Shown here in pieces: positions 8,747 through 17,424 of a stretch of 64,000 nucleotides of DNA. The translations under genes were made by a program, and so were the position numbers. The notes beneath the pieces are model-generated. The model saw nothing but the letters and a program-made list of their open reading frames with translations. It was not told the origin of the DNA and ran no database searches. Source of the stretch: Stakelama portus (GTDB lineage: Bacteria; Pseudomonadota; Alphaproteobacteria; Sphingomonadales; Sphingomonadaceae); contig NZ_QFZL01000003.1 in assembly GCF_003171655.1 (NCBI RefSeq), positions 62,001 to 126,000 of the forward strand, in the 5' to 3' direction. How positions within the stretch are numbered: the first letter of the stretch is position 1; every line of letters begins with the position of its first letter.

Positions 8747-9409
8747 ATGCGTACCCTCATGATCGCCACTGTCGCCCTTGCCGCCACCACGGCGCTTGCG
8801 ACTCCCGCCGCGGCCCAGTCGTCGGATCCCACCTTCACCGGTCTGCGCGGCACCATTCTCGGCGGCTACGACGGCATTCGCCCCGGCAGCACCGAGGATT
8901 CGGACGTTGATGGCGACAACCAGACGGTCGACGGTTTCACCTATGGTTTCGATGTCGGCTATGACATGAACCTGGGCGGCGTCGTTGTCGGCGCCGAAGC
9001 CGAACTGACGGATTCGACCGGCAAGGTCGACGCCAACACCTCCGACCCCAATTATTTTGGCTATGGTGAAGTCGGCACCGGCCGCGACATCTATGTCGGC
9101 GCGCGCGTCGGCGTTCCGGTCACCCCGCGCACGCTGCTCTATGCAAAGGGCGGCTACACCAACGGCCGTCTCAACGTGCTCGCCACCGACGGCACGACCG
9201 AGCTGCGCGATCACTTCGATCTCGACGGCTGGCGCGTCGGCGCGGGCGTCGAACAGGCGATCGGCACCAACAGCTATGTGAAGCTCGAATATCGCTACAG
9301 CAACTATACCGACGCCGATTTCACGTTCGACGACGGCACGACGACGAACACGTTCGAAGTCGACACCGATCGTCACCAGGTGATGGCCGGCGTGGGCTTC
9401 CGCTTCTGA
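8747..9409 (+). CDS. Outer-membrane beta-barrel protein (paralogue 2)
   Basis: A 220-residue paralogue of the preceding gene. A signal peptide ends TPAAAAQ near residue 23; the mature barrel has repeated Gly/Tyr strands and ends VMAGVGFRF with a C-terminal Phe. It is about 20 residues longer than paralogue 1, mainly in surface-loop positions (the D/T/N-rich stretch SNYTDADFTFDDGTTTN). AAGGAG lies before the start codon. It has its own upstream region with a palindrome and is followed by a strong intrinsic terminator, so it is probably transcribed separately and abundantly. No enzymatic or transport role can be inferred. Confidence 0.9.
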   Translation: MRTLMIATVALAATTALATPAAAQSSDPTFTGLRGTILGGYDGIRPGSTEDSDVDGDNQTVDGFTYGFDVGYDMNLGGVVVGAEAELTDSTGKVDANTSDPNYFGYGEVGTGRDIYVGARVGVPVTPRTLLYAKGGYTNGRLNVLATDGTTELRDHFDLDGWRVGAGVEQAIGTNSYVKLEYRYSNYTDADFTFDDGTTTNTFEVDTDRHQVMAGVGFRF

Positions 9410-9444
9410 TCGGAAGCGATTTGCACGAATTTGCTGTGCATGAA

Positions 9445-9475
9445 GGGTCGGAGCAGCTTGCTCCGGCCCTTTTTC
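9445..9475 (+). terminator. Intrinsic terminator after the OMP pair
   Basis: GGGTCGGAGCA pairs with TGCTCCGGCCC (11-bp stem with one G-T pair), followed by TTTTT. This is a textbook rho-independent terminator about 35 bases after the second OMP stop codon. Confidence 0.88.
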
Positions 9476-9562
9476 GCGTTAGAGAAGATGAACGGCGTGC
9501 GGTATCGCGGGCAGCAACCGTGGCCGGAATAATAATGGGCACGATCCCGGGGGTTTGAAGTG

Positions 9563-10675
9563 ATGAAGGCGACGATCGAACGCGCAACGCTGCTCAAGGG
9601 GCTTTCCCACGTCCAGTCGGTGGTCGAACGGCGTAATACGATACCGATCCTGTCGAACGTGCTGATCGAGGCACAGGCTTCGGGCACGATCCGGCTGATG
9701 GCGACCGACCTCGATCTTCAGATCGACGAAACCATCCCCGCCGCCGTCGATCAACCGGGCGCGACCACGGTTTCCGCGCACACGCTGTTCGATATCGCGC
9801 GCAAGCTGCCCGAAGGGGCGCAGGTCGAGCTTTCCGCCTCCGAAGGCCGGATTCAGGTGACGGCCGGCCGCGCCAAATTCACGCTGGCGACGCTGCCGCG
9901 CGACGATTTCCCGGTGATCGCCGAGGGCGAATTGCCGACGACGTTCGAACTGCCCGCCGAAACGCTCAAGCAGATCATCGACAAGACGCGCTTTGCGATC
10001 TCGACCGAAGAGACGCGCTATTATCTGAACGGCATCTTCCTGCACGTCGCCGACGAATCGACGCCGATGCTGCGCGCCGCCGCGACCGATGGCCACCGCC
10101 TCGCCCGCGTCACCGTGCCGCGCCCCGACGGCGCCGAATCGATGCCCGACGTGATCGTGCCGCGCAAATGCGTCGGCGAACTGCGCAAGCTGCTCGACGA
10201 AGTCGACGGATCGGTCGGCGTGTCGCTTTCGGGCAGCAAGATCCGCTTCGATCTGGGTCAGGCGATCCTGACCTCGAAACTGATCGACGGTACCTTCCCC
10301 GATTACACTCGCGTCATTCCCACCGGCAACGACAAGCTGCTCAAGCTCGATCCCAAAAGCCTGATGCAGGGCGTGGATCGCGTGTCGACCATCGCCACCG
10401 AAAAGACGCGCGCGGTGAAGATGGCGCTCGAACGCGACAAGGTGATCCTGTCGGTCACCAGCCCCGAAAACGGCGCAGCGGCCGAGGAAGTGCCCGGCGA
10501 ATATGCCGCGACCGGCTTCGAAATCGGCTTCAACAGCAAATATCTGATGGATATTCTCGGCCAGATCGAAGGCGATATGGTCGAAGTCCATCTTGCCGAC
10601 GCATCCGCGCCGACGCTGATCCGCGAAAATGACAAGTCCCCGGCGCTTTACGTACTGATGCCGATGCGCGTGTAA
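9563..10675 (+). CDS. dnaN: DNA polymerase III subunit beta (sliding clamp)
   Basis: A 370-residue beta clamp that forms a dimeric ring on DNA and tethers polymerase III and repair polymerases. The N terminus MKATIERATLLKGLSHVQSVVERRN and the C terminus ALYVLMPMRV (family MPMR[LV] ending) are characteristic, and the length matches the usual 365-375. The ATG at 9563 is preferred over the adjacent GTG at 9560. Three clamp domains of about 120 residues are implied. dnaA is not next to it; recF lies about 1.9 kb downstream beyond two unrelated genes. A GC-rich hairpin follows the stop codon. Confidence 0.97.
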   Translation: MKATIERATLLKGLSHVQSVVERRNTIPILSNVLIEAQASGTIRLMATDLDLQIDETIPAAVDQPGATTVSAHTLFDIARKLPEGAQVELSASEGRIQVTAGRAKFTLATLPRDDFPVIAEGELPTTFELPAETLKQIIDKTRFAISTEETRYYLNGIFLHVADESTPMLRAAATDGHRLARVTVPRPDGAESMPDVIVPRKCVGELRKLLDEVDGSVGVSLSGSKIRFDLGQAILTSKLIDGTFPDYTRVIPTGNDKLLKLDPKSLMQGVDRVSTIATEKTRAVKMALERDKVILSVTSPENGAAAEEVPGEYAATGFEIGFNSKYLMDILGQIEGDMVEVHLADASAPTLIRENDKSPALYVLMPMRV

Positions 10676-10687
10676 TCCGCATCTGAC

Positions 10688-10724
10688 GGGCGGGGTGGAG
10701 GATGAAGCTCCGCGCCCGCCCTTT
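10688..10724. terminator. Terminator-like hairpin between convergent dnaN and lipoprotein gene
   Basis: GGGCGGGGTGGAG and CTCCGCGCCCGCCC form a long, slightly imperfect GC stem around a GATGAAG loop, followed by CTTT. It lies between convergent stop codons and probably ends dnaN transcription. Confidence 0.6.
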
Positions 10725-11554
10725 CAGATCGCGTCCTGTTGGCTGAACCCTTCGGCACCGCGAAACAGCGTGCCGACGCCGCGATTCTGCCGCAGCCCGT
10801 TCAGGTCATAGGTCCGCACCGGCAGCTTGAACCGCGCCGGATCGGTCCAGCCGTCCTCGACTGCGGTCAGCCGATAGAGATCGTCGGGCACCGCCCGCCC
10901 CGGCTTCAGCACCGCGATACGCAACACCGTTCCGCGAGCCGCCAGTTTGGCGAGCGCCGCCGCAACGGGGTTTTCGCGGCCATATATGTCGCGCGGCAGC
11001 GCGTCTCCCGGTGCCAGCAACAGCGCGAACAGCCTGCCGACATCCTTAAGCCGCTCGTCCTGCGTCAGCACGACTTCGACATAGCCGCTTTCGTCTTTGT
11101 CCTTGTAGGCGATGCGATGGAGTGTGCCGGGAACGCCGGCGACGATTTCCCGCCCCATGTCGATCACCGCGACTTCGGGAAGCGGCTCGGGCTCTGGCGG
11201 CTGCATGCCGTTGCGCATCATCACATCGGCATAGGTCTGCATCTGCGCGTCCTGATGCTCGCCCAGGACGATCAGCAGGTCGTGACGCGTGGCGGCCGCA
11301 TTTTCGCGCACCATCTTGTTGCCTTCGCGGTGCATGTCGGGCCCGATGATGAAATCGGTATCGCCTCGCGTCAGCAGCGACCATGTGCCCGATTCGAGCT
11401 TCGCTTCGTCGGTTCGGGTGGCGATATAGACGACCATGCCGTCGCGCACCCCGCCGCGATCAAAATGCGCGATGGTCGCAGGAACGGCACCGTCCCGATC
11501 GACTTCGCATCCGCCAAGTGAAAACAGCAATGCTGCGATGAATAGTATGCGCAT
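10724..11554 (-). CDS. Hypothetical lipoprotein
   Basis: A 276-residue protein whose N terminus MRILFIAALLFSLGGCEVDRD is a lipoprotein signal peptide with lipobox LGGC, so it should be anchored to a membrane through Cys16 facing the periplasm. The mature part is soluble, without repeats or catalytic motifs that I recognise; it includes a Pro/Glu stretch (QPPEPEPLPE) near residue 120. It is convergent with dnaN and divergent from the Coq4-like gene. I cannot assign a function. Confidence 0.8.
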   Translation of the reverse strand: MRILFIAALLFSLGGCEVDRDGAVPATIAHFDRGGVRDGMVVYIATRTDEAKLESGTWSLLTRGDTDFIIGPDMHREGNKMVRENAAATRHDLLIVLGEHQDAQMQTYADVMMRNGMQPPEPEPLPEVAVIDMGREIVAGVPGTLHRIAYKDKDESGYVEVVLTQDERLKDVGRLFALLLAPGDALPRDIYGRENPVAAALAKLAARGTVLRIAVLKPGRAVPDDLYRLTAVEDGWTDPARFKLPVRTYDLNGLRQNRGVGTLFRGAEGFSQQDAI

Positions 11555-11669
11555 GCTTCCCCCCGAAAGTTATCGGAATGTTGCCGCAAGTTCTTATTCA
11601 CGCAAGTCGATTACATCACGGCGTCGCATTTTCACCACGAGCGGGATATAGGCCGCCGGACCGAAACCG

Positions 11670-12449
11670 ATGCAACACGCCCCGATCCCATCGCCGCCCG
11701 CGCAGGCCCCCCTGAACCCCGGCGCTCCGCTGCGCCGCGACTGGCGCACGGCGTTCGACGCGCTGCGCCGCCTGCTCGCCAATGGCGACGACACTGCCCA
11801 GGTGTTCCGGATCATGCGCGCGCTCAACGCCGATGTGTCGCAGCGCAGCTATCGCCGCCTGCTGGCAACGGCGCAGGGCGGGCAGCTCGCCTATCGCCGG
11901 ATCGAATTGTCCGAACGGTTTTCCGATCGTGCGTGGATCGATTCGTTGCCCCCGGGGACAGTCGGTGCAGCCTATCGTGCGTTTCTCGACAGCACCGGCT
12001 ATTCGGCGATGGGACTGGCCGAAGTCAGCCGCAGCGAAGGCGCCTTTCAGCATGGCGATGTCGAACATCCCTATGCCTGGATGGGCCGGCGCGAACGCGA
12101 CATCCACGACATCTGGCACATCCTGACCGGGTACAAGGCCGACGAACATCTCGGCGAACTCTGCCTCGTCGCGTTCAGCTATGCACAGACGCGCGGGCTC
12201 GGCTGGGGCTTCATCGCGCTCGGCGGCGGGCTGAAAAGCGTCCGCACGACCGGCAACCTCGCGGTGCTGCGCGCGATCCGCGAAGGCTATCGCCATGGCA
12301 AGGCCGCGCACTGGCTGCATGGCGAGGATTATGAGCGGCTAATGGCCGAACCGCTCGACGCCGCGCGCAGGCGGCTCAACATCGCCGACCCGATTCGCTA
12401 CCGCGAAGCGCAGGCGCGGCTGGCCGCATCGGGCATTTCCGCTCTCTGA
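11670..12449 (+). CDS. Coq4 family protein (ubiquinone biosynthesis)
   Basis: A 259-residue protein of the COQ4 family. In eukaryotes Coq4 is needed for ubiquinone synthesis and has recently been linked to C1 decarboxylation/hydroxylation of the ring. The family metal-binding motif is visible as HDIWH within DIHDIWHILTGYKADEHLGE near residues 140-160, with a downstream Glu. The segment QRSYRRLL near residue 55 also fits. The N-terminal 20 residues are Pro-rich and unconserved. Alphaproteobacterial Coq4 homologues are common in sphingomonads. It is divergent from the lipoprotein gene. The exact reaction in bacteria is not settled. Confidence 0.88.
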   Translation: MQHAPIPSPPAQAPLNPGAPLRRDWRTAFDALRRLLANGDDTAQVFRIMRALNADVSQRSYRRLLATAQGGQLAYRRIELSERFSDRAWIDSLPPGTVGAAYRAFLDSTGYSAMGLAEVSRSEGAFQHGDVEHPYAWMGRRERDIHDIWHILTGYKADEHLGELCLVAFSYAQTRGLGWGFIALGGGLKSVRTTGNLAVLRAIREGYRHGKAAHWLHGEDYERLMAEPLDAARRRLNIADPIRYREAQARLAASGISAL

Positions 12450-12567
12450 CCGCTGCGGGTCAGGCCATCGCCAGCCCGCGCCGCTTACTTTGCCCTGCAT
12501 AAGTCCAGAACCCTTGAAGACATCGCCCCCTCTGTCCCGCGCGCCCAGCCTCCGCTAGAGACGCTGC

Positions 12568-13632
12568 ATGGCTCTATCCCGCCTGGTCCTCACCGATTTT
12601 CGCAACCATGCCGATGCCGTGCTGATGCCCGGCCCGGGCTTTGTCGTGCTGACGGGTGAGAATGGCGCGGGGAAGACCAATGTGCTGGAGGCGGTGTCGC
12701 TGCTCGCGCCGGGGCGCGGGCTGCGGCGCGCGGCGCTGGCGGATATGGCACGGCAGGGCGGATCGGGCGGGTTCGGCGTTGCCGCGACGCTGCGCGATGC
12801 GGAAATCGGCACCGGCACCGAGCCGCAGGCACCCGAACGCCGCATCGTCCGCATCAACGGCGCGGCGGCCTCCGCATCGGCGCTCGCCGAGCGGCTGAGC
12901 GTGCTTTGGCTCACTCCGGCGATGGACCGCATCTTTGTCGAGGCGGCGGGCGAGCGCCGCCGCTTTCTCGATCGCCTCACGCTCGCGCTCGCCCCCGGCC
13001 ATGGCCAGCATGCCAGCCGATACGAAGCCGCGATGCGCCAGCGCAACCGCATCCTTGCCGACGATGCACGCCCCGATCCGCAATGGCTTGCCGCGCTTGA
13101 GGCGCGCATGGCCGAACATGGCGCCGCGCTCGATGCCGCGCGCCGCGATACCGTCGCGCATCTCGGCGCGCGGCTCGCCGATCAGCCCGAGGGGGTGTTC
13201 GCCCGCGCCGCACTGGCGCTCGAAGGATGGGAGGGCGATGCCGCCGCGCTCGCCCGTGCGCTTGCCGAGGGGCGCAGCCGCGACGCCGCCGCCGGGCGCA
13301 CGCTAACCGGCCCGCATCGCGTCGACCTGATCGTCACGCATCTCGCCAAGGATCAGGCGGCGGGCCTGTGTTCGACCGGCGAGCAAAAGGCGCTGCTGCT
13401 CGGCATCGTGCTTGCCCATGCCGAGCTGGTTGCCGATCGTACCGGCCGCGCGCCGATATTGCTGCTCGACGAAGTCGCCGCGCATCTCGACCCGCTGCGC
13501 CGCGCCGCGCTGTTCGAACGGCTCGCCGGGCGCGGTCAGGTGTGGATGACCGGCACCGAACCCCAGTTGTTCGAAGCCGTCCCCGGCGAAGCAACGCGCT
13601 ATCGCGTGGCGGACGGCGCCATCGCGACCTGA
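12568..13632 (+). CDS. recF: DNA replication and repair protein RecF
   Basis: A 354-residue SMC-like ATPase that helps RecO and RecR load RecA at single-strand gaps. The start [13 protein letters not shown], Walker [10 protein letters not shown] near residue 30, the ABC signature region [11 protein letters not shown] near residue 270 and Walker [13 protein letters not shown] near residue 305 are all intact. RecF is often next to dnaN and gyrB; here the three genes are in order and on the same strand but spread over 13 kb. There is a 118-base gap upstream. Confidence 0.96.
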   Translation: MALSRLVLTDFRNHADAVLMPGPGFVVLTGENGAGKTNVLEAVSLLAPGRGLRRAALADMARQGGSGGFGVAATLRDAEIGTGTEPQAPERRIVRINGAAASASALAERLSVLWLTPAMDRIFVEAAGERRRFLDRLTLALAPGHGQHASRYEAAMRQRNRILADDARPDPQWLAALEARMAEHGAALDAARRDTVAHLGARLADQPEGVFARAALALEGWEGDAAALARALAEGRSRDAAAGRTLTGPHRVDLIVTHLAKDQAAGLCSTGEQKALLLGIVLAHAELVADRTGRAPILLLDEVAAHLDPLRRAALFERLAGRGQVWMTGTEPQLFEAVPGEATRYRVADGAIAT

Positions 13633-13724
13633 TCCTTTTCGCGGCGCCGCTTGCCGCCCTATCGCCGCGCGCCCGACCGGTTTAGAGCGGCCCCGCACCA
13701 CCCATATCAAAGGAGACCGGGTCG

Positions 13725-14465
13725 ATGGCAGGCCGGCACGACAGTTACCGCCCGCTCAACGTGCCCAAGCCGGTGGCCGACGATATCTGGATCGTCGACG
13801 GTCCGTCGATCGGGTTCGGGATGATGGGGCTCAGCATCCCCTTTCCCACGCGGATGACAGTGGTGCGGCTGCCCGATGGCGGGCTGTGGCTGCATTCGCC
13901 GGTGGCATGGCATGACGGCCTCGCCGCGCGGCTCGCCGATATCGGCCCGATCCGCCACATCGTCGCGCCCAACACCATCCATTACTGGTATGTCCCCGAC
14001 TGGGCGAAGCGCTTTCCCGACGCGCAGCTGCATCTTGTCCCCGGCCTGCCCGAAAAGGCCAAGCGCCCGCTGCCCGACGGAGAAACGCTGACCGGACAGG
14101 CGCCGGAGGCATGGGCCGGCACGATCGATCAGCTGCTGGTGTGCGGCAGCATCCTCAACGAAGCCGATTTCTTTCACCGCCCCAGCCGCACATTGATCCT
14201 CACCGATCTGATCGAGAATTTCGAACCGCAGCGCGTCCACCCCTGGCTGCTGCGCAAGCTTATCCAATGGGCAGGCGCCGCTGCTCCCACAGGCTCCGCC
14301 CCGATCGACATGCGCCTGAGCTTCTGGCGCCACCGCAAGGCAGTACGCGCGGCAGCGCAGCAGATGCTGGCATGGGAACCCGAACGCGTGATCCTGGCCC
14401 ATGGCGCATGGCACGAAACGGGCGGCGTCGAAGCTGTGCGCAAGGGGTTTCGCTGGGTGTTGTGA
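13725..14465 (+). CDS. DUF4336 domain-containing protein
   Basis: A 246-residue protein of the DUF4336 family, which I recall as a degenerate metallo-beta-lactamase-like fold. Supporting blocks are IWIVDGPSIGF near the start, RMTVVRLPDGGLWLHSPV, the IRHIVAPNTIHYWYVPDWAKRFPDA region where MBL enzymes carry their metal histidines (only part of the pattern is kept), and ILTDLIENF. The C-terminal ERVILAHGAWHE retains a His. AAAGGAG precedes the ATG. Whether it is an active hydrolase is unclear. No operon partner is evident. Confidence 0.8.
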   Translation: MAGRHDSYRPLNVPKPVADDIWIVDGPSIGFGMMGLSIPFPTRMTVVRLPDGGLWLHSPVAWHDGLAARLADIGPIRHIVAPNTIHYWYVPDWAKRFPDAQLHLVPGLPEKAKRPLPDGETLTGQAPEAWAGTIDQLLVCGSILNEADFFHRPSRTLILTDLIENFEPQRVHPWLLRKLIQWAGAAAPTGSAPIDMRLSFWRHRKAVRAAAQQMLAWEPERVILAHGAWHETGGVEAVRKGFRWVL

Positions 14466-14762
14466 GGGCGCGATATGGGCCGGCCATCCATGTCCTGTCG
14501 TGGGCCGGTTCGCGACTGTCTGGTTCCCGCTATCTGCCCACCGAAACCGGACATTCGGTTGCCGCCGCAAAACAGCCGGAGTGCCGCACCGACACTCCGC
14601 ATCGTGAATCGGGGCTGTTGCGACCGGCGCCACCAGTCGGCATAAACCCCTTTGTTCCTTTTCTGCTGCGACGGAGATGCGAGTGGGTGAGCGACTGGAA
14701 TGACGGCGCCTCTTCCATTCTTCCTGCGAACGGTCGAATCCTCTCTTTCGGAAAGTCTCTCA
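14466..14762. other. Intergenic stretch with no gene seen
   Basis: About 300 bases between the DUF4336 and peptidase genes. I see no credible ORF, RNA gene or terminator. It contains GAAACCGGACATTC at 14543-14556, nearly identical to a 14-mer at 3484-3497. A strong -10/-35 pair for the peptidase is not obvious. Confidence 0.5.
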
Positions 14763-17075
14763 ATGCGTTTGCTTGCTTGCTGCCTCTGGATTTCGATGAT
14801 CGCCGGCACGGCGGCCGCGCAACAGTCGCCGACGGTGACGGCGGCCGATTATACGCGTGCCATGCACCAGCTGGGTCCGTGGACCGCGCCGCTGGTCGAC
14901 CATGCGGTACGCTCGGCGCAATGGATCGACGCGCGGCACTTCTGGTATGTCGACACCGACCATGGCGTGCCGACGATCATGCTGGGCGATGCAGCCAACG
15001 GCACCAAGGCACCGGCCTTTGATACGGCGGCGTTGCTGGAATCGCTGAACGCGGCCGGGCTGGGCGGACGCGACGCGACGAGGCTGTATTTTGCGGGCTT
15101 CGAGCCGGATTTCGACAAGAACAGCGCGATCGTGACGGTTCGCGGCGAGCGCTATGAATGTGGCCTGGCGCAACCATATGGCTGTCAGAAGCTGGCTGCG
15201 CAGCCTGGCGAAGGTCCGGGGGTGCTTTCCCCGGACGGTACGCGCGCGGTCTTCATACGCGACTGGAATCTGTGGGTCCGCGACGTCAGCACCGGGGCGG
15301 AGCGGCAGCTGACGACCGATGGTGTCGAAAATTTCGGCTACGCCACGGATAATGCGGGCTGGAAACATTCGGATCAGGCGATCGTGATCTGGTCACCCGA
15401 TTCCCGGAAGGTGGCAACCTTCCAGCAGGATCAGCGCGCAGTCGCCGACTTCTCGACCACGACGACCGAGGTGGGCCACGGCCGCACGGATACGTGGAAA
15501 TATCCGTTCGTCGGGGACAAGGAGATCATTCAGATTCAGCGTGTCATCGTCGACGTCGACAATGCCCGGGTGACCCGTTTGAACATGCCGGCCGATCTGC
15601 ACCGGTCCTCGCTGTGCGACGATGTGGTGTGCGGCGATGGCCCGCAGGACATGCAATGGGCAAAGGACAGTCAGACGCTGGCGTTCGTGTCGACCTCCCG
15701 CGATCACAAGGTGGAGACGATGCGCATCGCGGATGCGAACACCGGCGCGGTCCGCGATGTGTTCACCGAAACCGTACCGACCTGGTTCGACAGCGGGTAT
15801 AATGACGAAGGGTTCAACTGGCGCTATCTGTCGGAACGCGGCCAGATCCTGTGGTGGTCTCAGCGCGACGACTGGGGCCATTACTATCTGTACGACGCAG
15901 GCACCGGCCGGCTCGTGCGGCAGGTGACGCAGGGGCATTGGAACGTCGACCACCCCGTCTTCATCGATGAGCGCACGGGCAAGATGCTGATTGCCGGTGT
16001 CGGGCGGGAACCCGGCGTCGATCCCTATTACCGAAGCATCTATGCGGTCAATTTGAACGGCGGTGCACCGCGGCTGCTGACGCCCGAGAAGCAGGACCAT
16101 ATCGCTATAGCGTCAAGCGATGGGCGCTACTTCGTCGACATCTATTCGACGCCGCAAGAGGCGCAGACCGCCGTGTTGCGCCGCGCCGATGGATCGGTGG
16201 TTGCGCAACTGGCGAAGGGCGATCTGACGCGATTGCGCGCGACGGGCTGGCAGCCGCCGGAGAACATTGCCGTCACGTGCAGCGACGGCAAGACGCTGTG
16301 CTATGGCCTGCTCTTCAAGCCGGCGGGTTTCGATCCGCAGAAGAAATATCCGATCATCGACTATGTCTATCCGGGGCCGTTCATGGGAACGATTGCCACC
16401 CGGCAGTTTATCCCGTCACACGGCGATTCGGATGCGTTGGCGCAGTTGGGCTTTGCCGTCGTGCAGATCGACGGCATGGGAACGCCGCGACGGACAAAGG
16501 CCTTTCAGGACTTCTACTATCGCAACATGGGCCTCCAGGCCGTCCCCGACCAGATGACCGGAATCCAGGATCTGGCCACGCGCAATCCGTGGATCGACAT
16601 CGATCGTGTCGGCATCTGGGGCCATTCGGGCGGCGGCAATGCGACCGCGGCCGCGATGTTCCGCTTTCCCGATTTCTTCAAGGTCGGCATCGCCGAAAGC
16701 GGGAACCACGACAACCGCAACTATGAGGATGATTATTACGAGAAATATCTCGGGTTGCTGGAAACGGATGGGAACCGGTCGAATTACGACACCCAGGCGA
16801 ACGCGGATTTTGCCCATAATCTGAAGGGTAAGCTGCTCCTGGTGCACGGGATGCTCGACGACAACGTCCCCGTCTCGTCAACGCTGCTGGTGGTCGATGC
16901 GCTGGAAAGGGCGAACAAGGATTTCGATCTGATCCTCTTTCCGCGAGCGCATCACGGCTATGGCGACATGTCCGGCTATATGATGCGGCGTCGGTGGGAC
17001 TATTTCGTCAGGAATTTGATGGGAGCGACGCCCCCGGACGAGTTCAGGATCGCCTATCCGGGATTCGGCGGCTGA
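14763..17075 (+). CDS. Secreted S9 family peptidase (dipeptidyl peptidase IV type)
   Basis: A 770-residue prolyl-oligopeptidase-clan serine peptidase with a signal peptide ending TAAAQQ near residue 20, so probably periplasmic. The N-terminal half (about 40-510) is a beta-propeller of the DPP-IV N-domain type (YSERG-like LSERGQILWWSQRDDWGHYYLYD). The C-terminal alpha/beta-hydrolase has WGHSGGGNATAAAM with nucleophile Ser near 622, HGMLDDNVP with the Asp near 698, and FPRAHHGY with the catalytic His near 730. Such enzymes release X-Pro dipeptides. The ATG at 14763 is preferred because it begins the signal peptide; an earlier ATG at 14700 would hide it. It appears monocistronic. Confidence 0.92.
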   Translation: MRLLACCLWISMIAGTAAAQQSPTVTAADYTRAMHQLGPWTAPLVDHAVRSAQWIDARHFWYVDTDHGVPTIMLGDAANGTKAPAFDTAALLESLNAAGLGGRDATRLYFAGFEPDFDKNSAIVTVRGERYECGLAQPYGCQKLAAQPGEGPGVLSPDGTRAVFIRDWNLWVRDVSTGAERQLTTDGVENFGYATDNAGWKHSDQAIVIWSPDSRKVATFQQDQRAVADFSTTTTEVGHGRTDTWKYPFVGDKEIIQIQRVIVDVDNARVTRLNMPADLHRSSLCDDVVCGDGPQDMQWAKDSQTLAFVSTSRDHKVETMRIADANTGAVRDVFTETVPTWFDSGYNDEGFNWRYLSERGQILWWSQRDDWGHYYLYDAGTGRLVRQVTQGHWNVDHPVFIDERTGKMLIAGVGREPGVDPYYRSIYAVNLNGGAPRLLTPEKQDHIAIASSDGRYFVDIYSTPQEAQTAVLRRADGSVVAQLAKGDLTRLRATGWQPPENIAVTCSDGKTLCYGLLFKPAGFDPQKKYPIIDYVYPGPFMGTIATRQFIPSHGDSDALAQLGFAVVQIDGMGTPRRTKAFQDFYYRNMGLQAVPDQMTGIQDLATRNPWIDIDRVGIWGHSGGGNATAAAMFRFPDFFKVGIAESGNHDNRNYEDDYYEKYLGLLETDGNRSNYDTQANADFAHNLKGKLLLVHGMLDDNVPVSSTLLVVDALERANKDFDLILFPRAHHGYGDMSGYMMRRRWDYFVRNLMGATPPDEFRIAYPGFGG

Positions 17076-17424
17076 CGTCGCGCAAATCACGACCATGCTG
17101 CCGGTTCGGGGAGCGTTGACGCGCCTCTGCGGCGTTTCCGGCTGAATGCGCGGCCGCTGTCGGGCATTCGGCACGGGAGTTGGAAGCTCTTGTTAGGGGC
17201 GCAAAGCTGTCGCCAGCGCCCCAAAAAATCCCTGTCCTACAGGCCCGTTCCCGTGCCACCCCTTCGCCATGCGCAATCGCCGCGCGCGTGCATGCGCGCC
17301 CGCACGCGCGCAAGATCGTGCGAACCGGTGCGAACTTTGGACGGGGAACTGCGGTTTTTAATAAGGGAACCCAATTGTGCCTTCGCGGCTTCCTAGGGCA
17401 CGATCGTTACGCTGAAGGAGCAAT
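17076..17424. other. Intergenic stretch with no gene seen
   Basis: About 350 bases. Small ORFs here run into the next gene in a wrong frame and lack ribosome sites. The middle is an alternating CG/CA-rich tract (CGCCCGCACGCGCGC near 17300), followed by a less GC-rich stretch with TTTTTAATAAGGG near 17355 that may hold the promoter of the next gene. No tRNA-like cloverleaf is visible. Confidence 0.5.
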
